A stretch of DNA of 64,000 nucleotides from Thuidium tamariscinum. Its lineage: Eukaryota > Streptophyta > Bryopsida > Hypnales > Thuidiaceae. Positions within the stretch are counted from its first letter, which is position 1. Each line of letters opens with the position of its first letter. The stretch lies in NCBI GenBank assembly GCA_947034885.2, contig OX344751.2:38841082-38905081 (forward strand), read 5' to 3'. The notes below the pieces were generated by a model. That model was not told the origin of the DNA. It did no database searches and saw nothing but the letters and a program-made list of their open reading frames with translations. The position numbers and the translations under genes are program-made. Of this stretch, positions 33,011 to 45,620 are shown in pieces.

Positions 33011-36000
33011 CGAAGGGGCTTCAATAGTAGGTTAATACAAGGTCTCAACATCTTTCTGTCGAGGACAATACCCCATTTTTTGAATCGACTTGTGTCAAAT
33101 TGACTGAAAAGGATCACAATCGGTATTTAGGATATTCATCTGTGACGAGTAGGCTCTGCAACATTGCAGAAATTAGGCCTGGCTTTCTTAGTTGAGGGTG
33201 CATTTTTTGTTGTACTACATTGATACGCTAGTGACCCCGGGGCTAGTATTTTTTGAGAGAATTAAAGATGCGTTCTTTTCTATTCGTTCAATTTTTTTTC
33301 AGGAAGTTAATTATTGTAAATACAACCTATTTCGACCGTCGGTTTTCAATTCTGCGTCCCTTGTTTGTCCTGAGCATTGATCAAACCGAATTATGGTTTC
33401 CACTTTGTGAATGGCCATAGCCATCGACCATCGATGTCGTTCTCTCAGCGTCCTTCGCAAGTATCGACATCTTTGCTTCCAGAATTCAAGCGTTTCTTCG
33501 AAACTTTCATACTTCATAATTTCAGAGTTCTTACCGACAGAGCACGGTCTTTCACAGAAATTGCTTGCAACTACAGTGCTTTTGCCCCACACGTAATGAC
33601 TTCACAAACACGCCTCGTACATTTTTTTAGGTTTAACACATCCTTCCCAGAGATAACTCTTCGGGTCATGAAAGAGGTTTCCAATTTGGGAGGGCTACGT
33701 TAATTAATTCGTATGTATCGTAGGAGTATTAAGTCGGTGAGAGAAGACAGCAACGAGGACAAGCAGTTGATGAGTTGTGTTCCTACATTCCTCCCGACTT
33801 TTTCCCGACTTTCTTATCAATATGAACAGTTGAACACGGTCTTTTATCGAGCTTGCTAATAGAAGTCTGAGCTTTTCAGGAACACGAACGATATCCGAAA
33901 TTAGTGCTAACGGTTTCCCAGAACGCGTACTGAGTTACGTATACAGTTACACAGACCAATGCCGACATGAATTAGGAGCTACAGGAACCCATCAGATCAT
34001 ATGATCAAATCAGAACGTAACTCAAAGAAATGAAGATTTCCAGGTGTTGCGGACGAAGACATTGCTCTGCAACATCTGTGGAGCGACCACATTCCTCAAA
34101 TGGGTCTGCGGTGGTCGGGATGCCAGCCCCGTTTTCAGAAAAATTCTACACTGACAGCAGCTGGGAAGGTGCTTCAGTTCCCTTCAAATATTCAAAGCGA
34201 ATTCAGTATCAGTTTGTGGGTCCTAACTCCTGAAGTGGGTTTCCAACTGGCAATTGGCAACAAATTCTTTGTGTAGAAATAGCTTAGTTCCAGGTCGTAT
34301 CATAGGTTTCGTGCCTGGAAATGGCAAAGTTTTCAACTCGGTCCCACGGAGGTCCCACAGAGTTAGGTGAAAATGGAACGGACCAATTGGTTTAGTCATA
34401 TGGGTTACGGTCTTAGTGCTTGTATTAGAAAATGTAGATGTTAACCCCATTTCCATGCATTACTGGTATGCCGAGTCGTGCTGACCCCACTTGCTAATTA
34501 ATGAGTCTACGGTTCATAGGAAAATATAGATGACGGTAGCTGTTGCTAACAGGGGATAGAAGAGGAGACAGGATCCGGTCCCTGACAGTGTTGGAATCAT
34601 CGACTGATGTGAAAATTTGCGCAATTTGTGAGCAACTGCTTCGATCTCTGGTCAATTTCGACACAAAAAATGGCTCATTCCAACTGAACGGCTCCAAACA
34701 GAAAGGCACTGGAGAAAATCTAGACTCTCTAGAAGGGTGCCAGGGTTTGACAAGCCACTCTATTTGGAGAGCTCCGCTGAGTTGGGAAAAGTACAAGATC
34801 TCTGATGAAATTGCGATTTATCTTGTGTGAATATCTTCACTATCAACTAAAATATGTCAGTTTTCTACAGCTTTCCTCCATTTGAACACAAGTGCTCATG
34901 TACCAAGGTTGACATTTGGCTGCACTACTGTACAGATGACACTTGGTGCACTATAGCTATAGGGGAAAAATTCTTGTCCATGCCAAATAAATGTAATCTT
35001 GGTCCCTTTTGACATTTCTTAACAGCCTTCTCAAGAGTCCAGATTTTCTCTAATGGTTATCCAAGTGATTACATGCGTTCCAAGTGTCCAATCTTCAAAT
35101 ATTCATGTTTGCAATTTGAAAGTTCTCTACTGAGTGGGTGAGTGGGTGGATTTAATCCAAGTGTGGTTTCTTTCCTCGCTATCATGCAAAACATACCTAA
35201 TTTTGTTTCCTCTCCCATCCTTTGATGTTCTCGACATTCTAATTGCAAACCTTTGCTACACATACCCCGGCCCCAAAGTCCACCAAACAGCAGAGTATCC
35301 AAGCGACACGGTAGTGACTGTAGCCATGATTTAGGTTGGATCTCATTACCTAAGTCGGTCTGAATCAATTGCTTTCATGCCTTTTGTCTGTGGATTCTCT
35401 TCTGCTGAAAAGGGCAACCTGGTGCGGAACATTTGCAATTGCGGGGTTGCTAATTTCTTCTTTCTGGCATGTTGAACACAGAATGATGAAATACACCCTC
35501 ACTCTGCCACAGGAATAACATCGACATTAGCCGCTAATGTTTAGAACTGCAGTTCCAAGACAGGAGTAAGTATTTAATCTTTAGAACTTGCCATCTCTAA
35601 TATTGAGAAAATTTTGGCAAGGCCAATGTATCTGTCAGAAAAAAACGTTAGTTTTGTTAAATGAATGTAATTCCATAACTTCGCCACTTTGCAGGGAGGG
35701 CTACAATCTTCAGTAGATTTTAGTTTCTAGTTTGTAGAGCTTTGTATAGAAGAATGTCACGGTTTGGGGCGCCAGAAATTGTATCAATTAATGTAAATAA
35801 TATCAAACATACACTTTATCATATGATTGTGAAAAATTCAGGTCTTACTTCGGCTGCATCGAAAATCAATAATTGGTTATGGACCGTTAAAATCCTTCCT
35901 GTAATTACCTGTTATAGCATTGAATTCTTCCTGTCTGAAAAGAATTGCATCGGTTTAGGGTTTAGGAACTTCAGGAATTAATACATTCCAAGGTGAGGGT

Positions 36001-36440
36001 TGATAGTCTTTCACTTGCAACAACCTAAATTAGCGCAACTTCCCAAGCTCTTGGCGAAATTGAACAGATGCACGCCCTTGTAAACAAGTTAAATTCTTCT
36101 TCCTCTTCTTAATTCTTGCTATTCCTTCACATTGGGCGTGGAAGAGAATGTTGTGCAGCTTGGAGTTTAACCTCAACTGCAATTCCATTTGTTTTCTGCA
36201 AAACTGCCACAGCAGAACACAAGATGAAAACAAGGTGGAGTGAGCCAATTTGTTATCTCTATTGCTATTTCGAACTGTCAGATTTTGTACTCAGATTGCA
36301 TGTTTCCTTCTCTACCAATTTCACAACCTATCTTTTGAGCATCTCCAAGATCATAATGTCCAAAGTAGCCCAAATGGAAAAAAAATTCAGGGAGATTCAT
36401 TCCCTGCTAAATGAGCTCCCCATATTCTGACCTCAAAAGT
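33011..36440. other. GC-richer island, no gene recognised
   Basis: Unique-looking DNA. It may hold further exons or the 3' end of the tyrosine-rich gene; TTTTTTTTCAG ending at about 33,301 is a strong acceptor in a usable phase. Short open frames (33,377-33,703 plus, 34,543-34,830 plus) match no family I know. A TTTAGGGTTTAGG telo-box-like word lies near 35,955. Confidence 0.3.
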
Positions 36441-37309
36441 CCGTCAAAAAATTGTTCATCCGCACGACCTTCTATTTGGTAAGCTCATTATTAGAATTTT
36501 ATTTGTATTCGAATTGTGAATTTTTGATGAAAATGATCATTTTGAAACAATGATAGTTTTGAAAGAATTTCATTGAAAGAACATTAAAATTGACTTATGT
36601 AAATTCTGATTAATACATAAGATTAGAAAAATTCAGGATTCAAAAAGAAAAGAGATAATCATACGGAAAAGATTTAGGGCTTTTTTAATTATTTCTTCTT
36701 TACCATTTCAAAACAACTTTTTAGAAGAACTTGATTTGAATTTAACCAAGAATAAATAATCTGATACATTTACTCCAAGACGTTGAATTTTAGAGTTGCA
36801 TTTGGATAAAAATCTCTATTCTAAATTATAGATTTAAAGAGAAAAAAATGTAGTTTGTTTTGTAAGTGAGATAGGTTGTCTTTGTTGACCTTCACTTCAT
36901 ATTCATTCTTTATTCCATCTTCAATGTTTAGCAAAATTTTATTTGTAGAGGGCCCTTAATTGTACCATCAATTCATCAAATTATTTGGATTATATTAGTA
37001 TTCATCTTTTGTATTTGGATTCCAATGGATTTCTTTAAAAAAAACTTTGATTTTTTACTTGTGTAACCAAATTATTTTGTGTCATATCTTTGTATGCATT
37101 CCAAATGACCATTTGAAATAATTTCAATCCTTGAAATGTATTTTATATTAATTAGTATTTATTCTACATATCTCTTTTATTCTATACTACTATAAAAGTC
37201 ATGTTTTTATATGAAAAATATTTTCTAATCTCTATATGTGTTTGTTTAGTTACTATACTGTGTTAAGTTTTAGTCACTCAAAGCTTTAGTAGCCCTATCG
37301 GCACTATAG
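36441..37309. other. AT-rich DNA, nothing recognised
   Basis: Composition drops sharply to AT-rich at about 36,440. I see no gene, RNA or clear repeat. Confidence 0.4.
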
Positions 37310-37860
37310 GGGTGATTGCAAGAAAGACTAGTCCTATTTGGCATGACAATTAATTGGAATGTCAAAGTTGTTATCAACTGTAATTTTTGGAGGATGAAGC
37401 CAATAGAATTGAATTTTTATTCAAGATGAACAACTTGATAGTAATGAGATTCCTTATTTTTTGAAAATATTCAAAAAATATTTTCTAATTAAATCTCAAT
37501 TTGGCTAATTTATGACATTTTAGGGTTTAGGATTTTTTAATACTGTGGAGCACTTTAAATTTATGATGTAAACTTGAAATTTGTGTAGGCTATTTCCACA
37601 CAAGAAAGGAATGTGTCTATCAAAAAGAAATTTAAAAAGCATTATTTTATGTCATCCACATTCATGCAAACTAGGCTTTTTGAGCTTGCAATTTTGAACA
37701 TTGAAAATGGTTTCAAGATCATTCTTTTGGTAAAACCTCTCTTCCATGAAATCTTTCAAAATTAACAATTTTTAGTTTCCTTGAAAAAAATTCCCTATTT
37801 TTACAAATAAAAACACCAAAATACCAAATTTTTTATGAAATTTTGCACTTTTCTTGATCA
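37310..37860 (+). repeat. Dispersed AT-rich repeat B, copy 2
   Basis: This is the second copy of 27,750-28,289, in the same orientation. Here it is not followed by repeat A. Confidence 0.65.
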
Positions 37861-39060
37861 CCTAGTTAGAAAATCTTCCTATGCTTTTCCTTCTTAGGGT
37901 ACCTTCTTCTTAAAGGTGTATACATTAAATATATTTTTTATATTTTTCAAAATTTTTTTTTCTAATTTTAAAGTATTTCCTAAAAAATCATGAGTCCTAT
38001 AGAAAATACTTCAAAAACAGGTCAATCTTTCTTCCAACGGCCCATGGATGGCACTCATTCTTGACCACCCATCCCATCATTGTAGGGTGGTCTATTTTCT
38101 ATCAATAATGACATTTTATGATAAAAACAACAACAAGACTCCTATTTAGTAAGGTGGCAACTTGCAATGAAGTACCCTTAATTGGTGCTATTATTTTCCA
38201 TTACAATAATGAAGTTTTATTGATTTTACAACTATACCTTGGTTGAAAATCGGATGACCTATATCATCAAAATGGAATGAATATAATCTTCAATTCAAAA
38301 ATTTATGGTAATTTCCTTTTGCAAAAAAAAATTTGGAAAATTTAAAAACCTTCTAGAGTCTATTTCTATACACGAGAAAATTTATCCATTGAAGAAATCC
38401 ACCTTGCGGATATGTGCAATGGCTTAAGTGGTCAAAAGTTGCTTGCCTCTCTTATATCTTAATTACACTTTAATTTGAAGGGCAAATAATGTTTGGAAGC
38501 AGATGTGTTAAAAAATACCAATTTCTAGGCCATTGACCAAAATTGAAAATTGAAACTTTTTTTTTAAACTCAAACTATGAAAATGTGTATAAGACTATTG
38601 TAGCAATGCATTGGAAAAAAAACCTTCATCCCATTTGATTGTGAGGATTGCAAGATTATAATGTTTGAAGTTTGAAAAAACATTTCTTTTCATCCCTATA
38701 GAAAGAGATCAACATACTTGATCCCTTTTAGATTGAGATTTTTACTCTGCATAAAATTGAAGATTTACATTATTCATTAGAATATCTTGCTAGGTACACT
38801 CATGCCAAAATCTAATAGAAAATAAGGGATCTAAATTACACTAAATCACCATGCAAAACAAGGTTAAGGAACACTGGTAGGCAACTTTTGAATGTCAGGT
38901 CATCATTTGTAGGTAGTTAGTATGGGCCTAGGATCCCGCCTAGGATCATGTGTGGACCTTTGTTCTATCTCATAGAAAAGCTCAAAGCTTCATCTTCTTC
39001 AATCGGGTAAGACTTGGCAATATGCAAAAAACACCCTACAATAATTGTAAGCTCTATATG
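37861..39060. other. AT-rich DNA, no gene seen
   Basis: TCTTAGGGTACCTTCTTCTTA at about 37,892 also occurs near 28,838, so part of this stretch is old repeat. No coding signal or RNA gene was recognised. Confidence 0.4.
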
Positions 39061-40326
39061 TTAAACTCTAAACATTCTTGACTATGTTTTCATCAAAAAT
39101 GCTCCAAAATTGCCATTTTTAGAACAAGTATCAAATTTTCAAAGAATTTTTTTTTTGGATGCATATAACTATAGGGTCTTCTAGTAAATTCTTTTGCAAA
39201 TACATAGAAAAAATTTCAGAAATTTCCAACTCATAGATCGCAAAATATTAAGGTTAGATTTGATATAAATCCATTTTTATGGCAATTCAAAAAATAGGAC
39301 AACTGCACTTTACAAGGTCTCATTTGTATGAAAAATGTCCAACATGATGGTTCTTGTTTAGATTCATTCCTCAAGTCAAATTGGATACATGCTTGAAAAT
39401 TTCCACATCATTTGGAATTGTACAACGTGTAGGAAAAAAATAGTAATAGAAAAAAGTAGTGAATGATTCAAAACACTAAATTATTAAGAATTTTTTTATA
39501 GAATCAAAAATATCAATGCCAGTGGTTGTAATGTTCTAATAAGCTATCTCCTTTTCTTTTCTTTTAATTTCAAAAATATTGTAAATTGAATTAAATAAAA
39601 GACTTCAAAGTTTACTGTAGAGTTGAGAGTTTATAACTTAAATGGCGAATTTCGTTAAAATGGCGGTATTCCATTAATTTGATACTTTTGACAATTCAGA
39701 CTGTACACTCTGAAATCTACACCTATCATAGATTTTTGAAATTTATACGTGTTGTAGATACCTGAAATCTATACCTGTCCAAGATGTTTCACATTGTGCA
39801 GTTTAAAATCTAAACCTATCATAGATTTTTGAAAACTATATATGTCGTAGATGTTTGAAAATCTATACTTGTCCTAGATACCAATTTTCAGTTCAAAATC
39901 GTGCGGTCTAAAAAATGGCATTTGGAATACCACCATTTTAACAAAATTGGTGATTTAACTAAAACTCTTCATAACTTTCATCTCATTAATCAAAATGGAA
40001 GGATTCAAATCTTTCCACATAAACATAATTCTAGGAAACCAATTTCAAATTTTTATTTCTTAAAATATTTATTTTTGAAGAATTTCTTTGAGCTACCTAG
40101 GTTGCTTACTAAACAATGAAAATTACATATTATACAATAACTTTTGAATTGTATTGTCAAAAGCTATAAAAAATAAATTAAGGGGCATTAAAGCTATTGC
40201 TCGAGTGCTCGAGGACTTGTTGTGTGAAAATTTCAAAGAAAAAAAATAAAATTTTTGTTTGTAATGAATTGCCCAAAATCACTATGTTGACAAAAAAATA
40301 ATGTTGTTTTATCCTTTAGGGGTTAA
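39061..40326. mobile_element. 929-bp-type DNA element, copy 2, with nested MITE
   Basis: It aligns with 22,261-23,189 and keeps a recognisable right end (ATCCTTTAGGGGTTAA); the left end is degraded (TTAAACTCTAAACATTC). A MITE at 39,644-39,952 accounts for most of the extra length and splits the alignment, so the MITE arrived later. Confidence 0.65.
39644..39952. mobile_element. 0.3-kb MITE, copy B, nested
   Basis: Same family as 29,098-29,389 in opposite orientation. The left end reads GGCGAATTTCGTTAAAATGG, followed by CGGTATTCCATTAATTTGA; the right end is its imperfect mirror. The interior has repeated short phrases such as ATCTATACCTGTCC and CTATCATAGATTTTT. Confidence 0.75.
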
Positions 40327-42100
40327 AATGCAAGCTCCTCGGTATGAGTTTTTTCTCCATTTTTCTATTTCAAAACCAAACATCATCTTTAGATCACAAC
40401 TAGTTTTTTTTAAATTCAAGTATGCATTCTTGTAAGAATTTCAGATAGTTCAAATTATCTATGTTTCAATTAAAATTAGTTTTCTTTATACATTTAAGCT
40501 TTTAAATTTTAATTAAGATTTGTTTCCCGCCAATAAATCTAAAGATCAACACACTCAATAGAACCTTTTTTTTTACTGAAATTAAAATTTTCACTAATCT
40601 AATGAGAAAATGTTTAATGTTTAATCTTCAACAAATTTGTGTTGAAGAGTTGTTATGTGTATGCAGCAAACACATGTGAAATGTCAAAATTCAAGTAATT
40701 AAATACACAAATTCATTTTTAAAAAAGGCCTCATATAATGAAACTTCATTGGGTAGTCAATAAAACAACTAAGTGTATTTTAAACTTATACTTCTATAAC
40801 TAGTTCAAGTAAGGTAGAAGCATCCATTTCTATGCTTGTTATTATTTATTGTTCCTAGACTCACCCAATTATGTCCCTACATCATAAAAGTTGGGACAAA
40901 TTATTTCATGGTTCCATTTTGACACCAAAGGCCACATTCTTGAAAATATAGGTCATTCTAGTGTTATTTTATCCAACTTGGGTTGGTATAAATGTTGGCA
41001 CCAATTTAACTTAATTGCATTTCAATGCACCATTATAGCACCATTAATATCTACATGCCTTGAGGTTCTTGATGTAAACTTTAATTAGTGAATGTGTATT
41101 CCAAATGTTTTACATTGATTTCTTCATGCATTTGAGGGACATATATTAATTTTAACTTTGAATCACTAACAACTAATTTTGGTAGAGTTCAAATTTGGGT
41201 GAAACCTATGTAACAATTTAGTGGTCTAGATAGCTAGTTCTTTGAAAAATCATAGAATTTATGTATGACATCCAAAAAATCTATTTTTTTTAATATTAAT
41301 ATTCATGATTTTCACTCGCTAATACTACAAAAATATTATTTTTATGAAAAGATGCCTCCAACTATGGTGAATTGCTTATATTGATGGTTTTGGGTGCTCC
41401 CACTTTATGTGGATTTATCCTAGTACTGCATGTGATATTAAATTATCAAGTCTCACTATTGCAAATGGAAGATACTAAATCCTCCATTTGAAGTGGGTCT
41501 AGTAAGGTTGATTTGTCTTGGAAAAAAATGCAAGGCTATTCTATTTTTTGCACAATTTTTTTTTTGCAAATTCTAAATTCATATTTTCAATTAGAGCCCC
41601 CAAATTAGCAGGGTAAAGTCTTGAACATACCCTAAACACAACACAAAATAGGGGGCTTTTTTTTACTTTTACACTAGAGAATCCAAGAATTACCATGTTG
41701 GGCACACTTTCAATGAAAAATTTAGAGTCTTGCACTATGAATTAATTGTGAAAATGACAATATCACTATATATTACCAATTTCCACCAAAATATATGTTG
41801 TAATGACAACCTTCAAAATCCCACAATGCATGTACGTCTTCTTTTACAAACTCCCATTTTCAATAAAACAATAAAACTTACTCAAATACCCACTTGTTCA
41901 GACATATGGATCTCTCTCTCTTAAGCACAAATTGAGTTTTAGAATCACACACAACAAATATCATAAAGCCAACTAGGGAACCACACCATCGAGAACATTT
42001 CATATGGCAACTGTGGGTGTTGGACCAAATGTAGTCATGAAAGGCACTCACAAGTGAAATCAAAAGCATGAAACATATTAAGTCATATTAATTATAACTG
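40327..42100. other. AT-rich DNA, nothing recognised
   Basis: No coding signal, RNA gene or clear repeat found. The small open frames look like chance. Confidence 0.4.
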
Positions 42101-42311
42101 TGACGTCGTGTTGAAGTCCACAAGAAAAGCAGAATTTTGGTGAATTGGGCTTGTTGGTCTGCTCCCAAAGTTCCACGCATATATGGATGCATGTTCCGGA
42201 TCCTTGGCACATCTCAAGGTGGAAGATGCGAGCATTAAGCTTCGGAAGTGGGAGTTCCAAAGCCAAATAACTCTCCTTTTCTGTGCACAAGGATTTGCAC
42301 AATATTGAGTG

Positions 42312-42563
42312 CCAGTGAGATCACAAGTGTGGCTTGCAAGGACTCCAAAAGCAGAAGAAGGAGCCACTCCTTTCGCTGGTTCAGATATGGTCCATCCAAA
42401 GGTACCACCAAGCAAGCGTTGGAAAACAAGCTCGCAACTCAGTGGAGTGAGTGGTTTTGCATCTCTTGAGTTTGGAGCTGAAACTGGAGGATCTCACACA
42501 TCAATTCAACATCTGGCAGCTGCCAAGATTGGAACACTGTGGCTTCCATGCATCAACAAGTAG
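42312..42563 (+). CDS. Possible terminal exon of an unknown gene
   Basis: A frame from about 42,312 to a TAG at 42,561-42,563 reads protein-like (VWLARTPKAEEGATPFAGSD, then KVPPSKRWKTSSQLSG, ending TLWLPCINK). It sits in a small GC-richer island (42,100-42,560) within AT-rich DNA. No start codon fits and no family is recognised; another plus frame and a minus frame are also open, so the call is weak. The last codons lie in the first copy of a tandem repeat. Confidence 0.22.
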   Translation, partial: PVRSQVWLARTPKAEEGATPFAGSDMVHPKVPPSKRWKTSSQLSGVSGFASLEFGAETGGSHTSIQHLAAAKIGTLWLPCINK

Positions 42564-43146
42564 GAAACATTCTTATTTTCATACACCACCGCCAGCAAAT
42601 TTTGTGTTCACTTTGTGAGTGGGTTGTTTGGCATAATTAGGGTTTCAAGTGGAAATATGTGGGTAATTCTGGATAACAAATTTTTCATCCAAACTGTACT
42701 CTATAGACTCTATATCATCTGTTTTCTACTTTGAACACTGTGGCTTCCATGCATCAACAAGTAGGAAACATTTTTATTTTCATGCACCACCGCCAGCAAA
42801 TTTTGCGTTCACTTTGTGAGTGGGTTGTTTGGCATAATTAGGGTTTCAAGTGGAAATATGTGGGTAATTCTGGATAACAAATTTTTCATCCAAATTGTAC
42901 TCTATAGACTCTATATCATCTGTTTTCTACTTTGAACACTGTGGCTTCCATGCATCAACAAGTAGGAAACATTTTTATTTTCATGCACCACCGCCAGCAA
43001 ATTTTGAGTTCACTTTGTGGGTGGGTTGTTTGGCATAATTAGGGTTTCAAGTGGAAATATGTGGGTTTCCAAGTGTAATTCTGGATAACGAATTTTTCAT
43101 CCAAATTGTATAGACTCTATAGACTCTTTATCATCTGTTTTCTACT
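42532..43146 (+). repeat. 201-bp tandem repeat, three copies
   Basis: Copies begin with GAACACTGTGGCTTCCATGC at about 42,532, 42,733 and 42,934. The first two are almost identical; the third has a small insertion and ends near 43,146. Near-identity implies recent duplication. The unit starts inside the putative terminal exon, so the 3' end of that gene may have been triplicated. Confidence 0.9.
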
Positions 43147-43159
43147 GGGCAGTCCATGC

Positions 43160-43274
43160 TGGGCAATGCTCTCTTTGTCGGAAATTGTAGGAAAAATTGG
43201 GTTTGACGAGGAAGGTGAAGCCTTTTTTGTCAACCCACTTTTTCCTGCAATTCCCTCCTCACACAGCATTGCCC
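43160..43274 (+). ncRNA. miRNA-precursor-like hairpin
   Basis: The arms 43,160-43,206 and 43,230-43,274 pair with about 45 bp per side and a loop of about 23 bases. Pairing is strong at the base (GGGCAATGCT with AGCATTGCCC) and near the loop (TAGGAAAAATTGGGTT with AACCCACTTTTTCCTG); the middle is bulged. Size and shape fit a plant MIR precursor or a young inverted duplication. Either strand could be transcribed. I assign no miRNA family. Confidence 0.35.
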
Positions 43275-43771
43275 AATATTTATTTATTTCATTTTCCTAC
43301 TATTGGGGTTGCAAGAATTTCATTGAAGATACTAATTTTGGCAAAACTCGTATAATATGTTTATTGTTGTGGTAAAGAAGGAGACTATATTTAATTTCAG
43401 CCACAATTCAAAAGTCACCCTAATATATATATATAATTTATTTTGATAGTGTGCATCTTAAACTTTCAAATGGATTCTATTGATACATTTGAGGTCAATG
43501 GCTATGAGGTGGTGCAAATAGCTACATGGTGTTAATGAAGGCTCCTACTTTAATTACAGTAATGAGTCTCACAAGCATAATAAGGTGACAAAATTGAATT
43601 TTGGAAAAGAGATTGAAATTCTCGTTTCCAAAAAGCAAGATTCTATTTTAGACTAGCTATTTATGTCACTTAAGGATGAAAACTTCTATATTTTACAAAA
43701 TGCTCAGGGAAGGCAAGAAAGAAGGGATGGATTTTAATTATTTTTCATACTTTGAGAATTTTTTGTTGGTC

Positions 43772-43987
43772 CACTAGTAGAAACCCTCGTTTAATGTGAC
43801 AAGGCCTAATTTTTCTTGACGGATTTTTCTAAGCATCAAAAGTAACAACCCGTGTTTTAATATCAACATTGATGTTGTGTTGAACATTTTTGTTGACATA
43901 AAAATACGGGTTGTTACTTTTGATGCATTGCAAAATCCATCAAGAAAAATTAGGCCTTGTCACTTTAAACGAGGGTTTCTACTAGTG
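43772..43987. mobile_element. CACTA-type MITE with 3-bp target duplication
   Basis: This 216-bp element begins CACTAGTAGAAACCCTCG and ends with the mirror CGAGGGTTTCTACTAGTG. The arms are about 90 bp with only a few mismatches. GTC flanks both sides (43,769-43,771 and 43,988-43,990), the 3-bp target duplication expected for CACTA transposons. It has no coding capacity and the high arm identity suggests youth. Confidence 0.9.
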
Positions 43988-44945
43988 GTCTCTCCTTACA
44001 CTTACCTCATGTGCTAGTGGTGATAATAGAAAGGTCAAAGTTTCCTTCTTAGTTTTCTCTCTTAAAGGGCCACATGTCTTAATTCTCAAGCTTCTTGCAA
44101 GTAAAAATGTTTTTTTGAGAAATTTGGGCATATAAATTGAAGTTTTAGATCTTCAATCCATTTTGTCACATTTTTTTCTTGAAAATATGACAACATAAAA
44201 ACTTGGGAATCTAAATTTTATAAAGATCCAACAATTGAAAAGAAGGTATGCAATTTTTAGTCCCAACTTCAAGTAAATACAACATCATTTTTCTTTCAAA
44301 ATTTCTATAATTCTTTTTAGCTTGAGGCTCTATTCAAATTTTAAGTCCCTTAATCTTCATTGCAAAGGAATTTTGGCTTATGAGGTCTAAAAGGGTGATT
44401 AAGCTACATTGTCAAAAGCTCAAGTAGTCTTGAAAAAAACACTTCACTTCGAAAGATTTATTCTCAAACATACATTATCCTTAAACTCCTTTTCAAAAGG
44501 TGCTAAGTTTTGGTAGTTTTGTGAGTATTTTCTTACTTCAAGCACATAAATCTTTAGGGGTAAGGAAACAATCTATCTTATCTCTAAGATTCAATTCTAA
44601 CACTTCCTATTGAATGAAACACCAATGGATAGAGAGAACCAATTAACAATTTGCAAGATTTATTTTACAAATGAAAAAATTCTTTCACCTAAAGGATTGA
44701 ATAGGAAGGTGGCTATACTAAAAAAAAATTTATTTAGTGTTATTTACACTAATTGCTTACTAAAGACTAATTTTTTTTACAAAAGATGAATATTTTTACC
44801 AAGAGTGGTGATATCATATTTTTCAAAGGAGAGGATCCCTATAAATATAGTTGGTAAAAATGTTCATTAAGAGTGAAAATTAATAGTATTTTTGAATCCA
44901 TTAGTGTATTAGGTGACATGAAATACATTTCTTAGTGTAGTCCTA
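43988..44945. other. AT-rich DNA, nothing recognised
   Basis: Possibly intronic, since a strong splice acceptor ends at 45,420. No coding signal found. Confidence 0.35.
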
Positions 44946-45390
44946 TACACAAAATAGTGAAATTAGATTGCCTCACATTAATTTCTCAACATTTGACACT
45001 TTATAAATATTTTCACTTATTGTACAAGAATGCACTACTTCAAATGAGATATTGTTGTAATTGGGACTCATGAATCTCCATGTATACAAATGGAAATATT
45101 CTTACAAACATTTGTTGACTTTGATGGCTTGTAAAGTAATTTTCTTGATGGCTTTGTAAAGGAAATCAAGAAAGCCATCAAAACCATCAAGAAAGTTACT
45201 TTACAAGCCATCAAAGTCAACAGATGTTTGTAAGAATATTTCCATTTGTAAACATGGAGATTCACTAGTCTCAATTACAATAATATCTCATTCAAAGTGG
45301 TGCATTCTTGTACAATAAGTGAAAATATTTATAAAATGTCAAATGTTGAGAAATTAGTGTGGGGCAACCTAATTTCACTTATTCTGTGTA
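44946..45390. mobile_element. 445-bp foldback element
   Basis: The arms, about 44,946-45,150 and 45,184-45,390, are reverse complements with few mismatches around a loop of about 33 bp. Outer ends are TACACAAAATAGTGAAATTA and its mirror. I found no clear target duplication. It ends 30 bp before the exon at 45,421, so it probably sits in the last intron of that gene. Confidence 0.8.
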
Positions 45391-45420
45391 GAGGATGAGG
45401 CTTCATCTCTTTCTTTGTAG

Positions 45421-45620
45421 GATTCAAGAATTCCACTGACGAAGCCATGCATGTTTCTATCTTGACAGATTCTGGTGATCATGTACAACAAGTTTTCGAA
45501 ATCATTCAACGAAACGTGGCTAAACTTCTCGTTTCCAAAAGGCAACAGGGCTTGAAGCTAGCTAGACCAAAGAAATCGACGAAATCTGGGATATTTAGCC
45601 GCAAAAAGAATCCGCTGTGA
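45421..45620 (+). CDS. Last exon of an unidentified gene
   Basis: A strong polypyrimidine acceptor (CTCTTTCTTTGTAG, ending at 45,420) opens a 200-nt exon in phase 2, reading 65 residues to a TGA at 45,618-45,620. The peptide contains DEAMHVSILTDSGDHVQQVF, then EIIQRNVAKLLVSKRQQG, and has a very basic end (ARPKKSTKSGIFSRKKNPL). No earlier exon was located; it must lie to the left, beyond the foldback, or be lost. A short fragment resembling its middle (ATTCTCGTTTCCAAAA) occurs near 43,618. I recognise no family. Confidence 0.5.
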
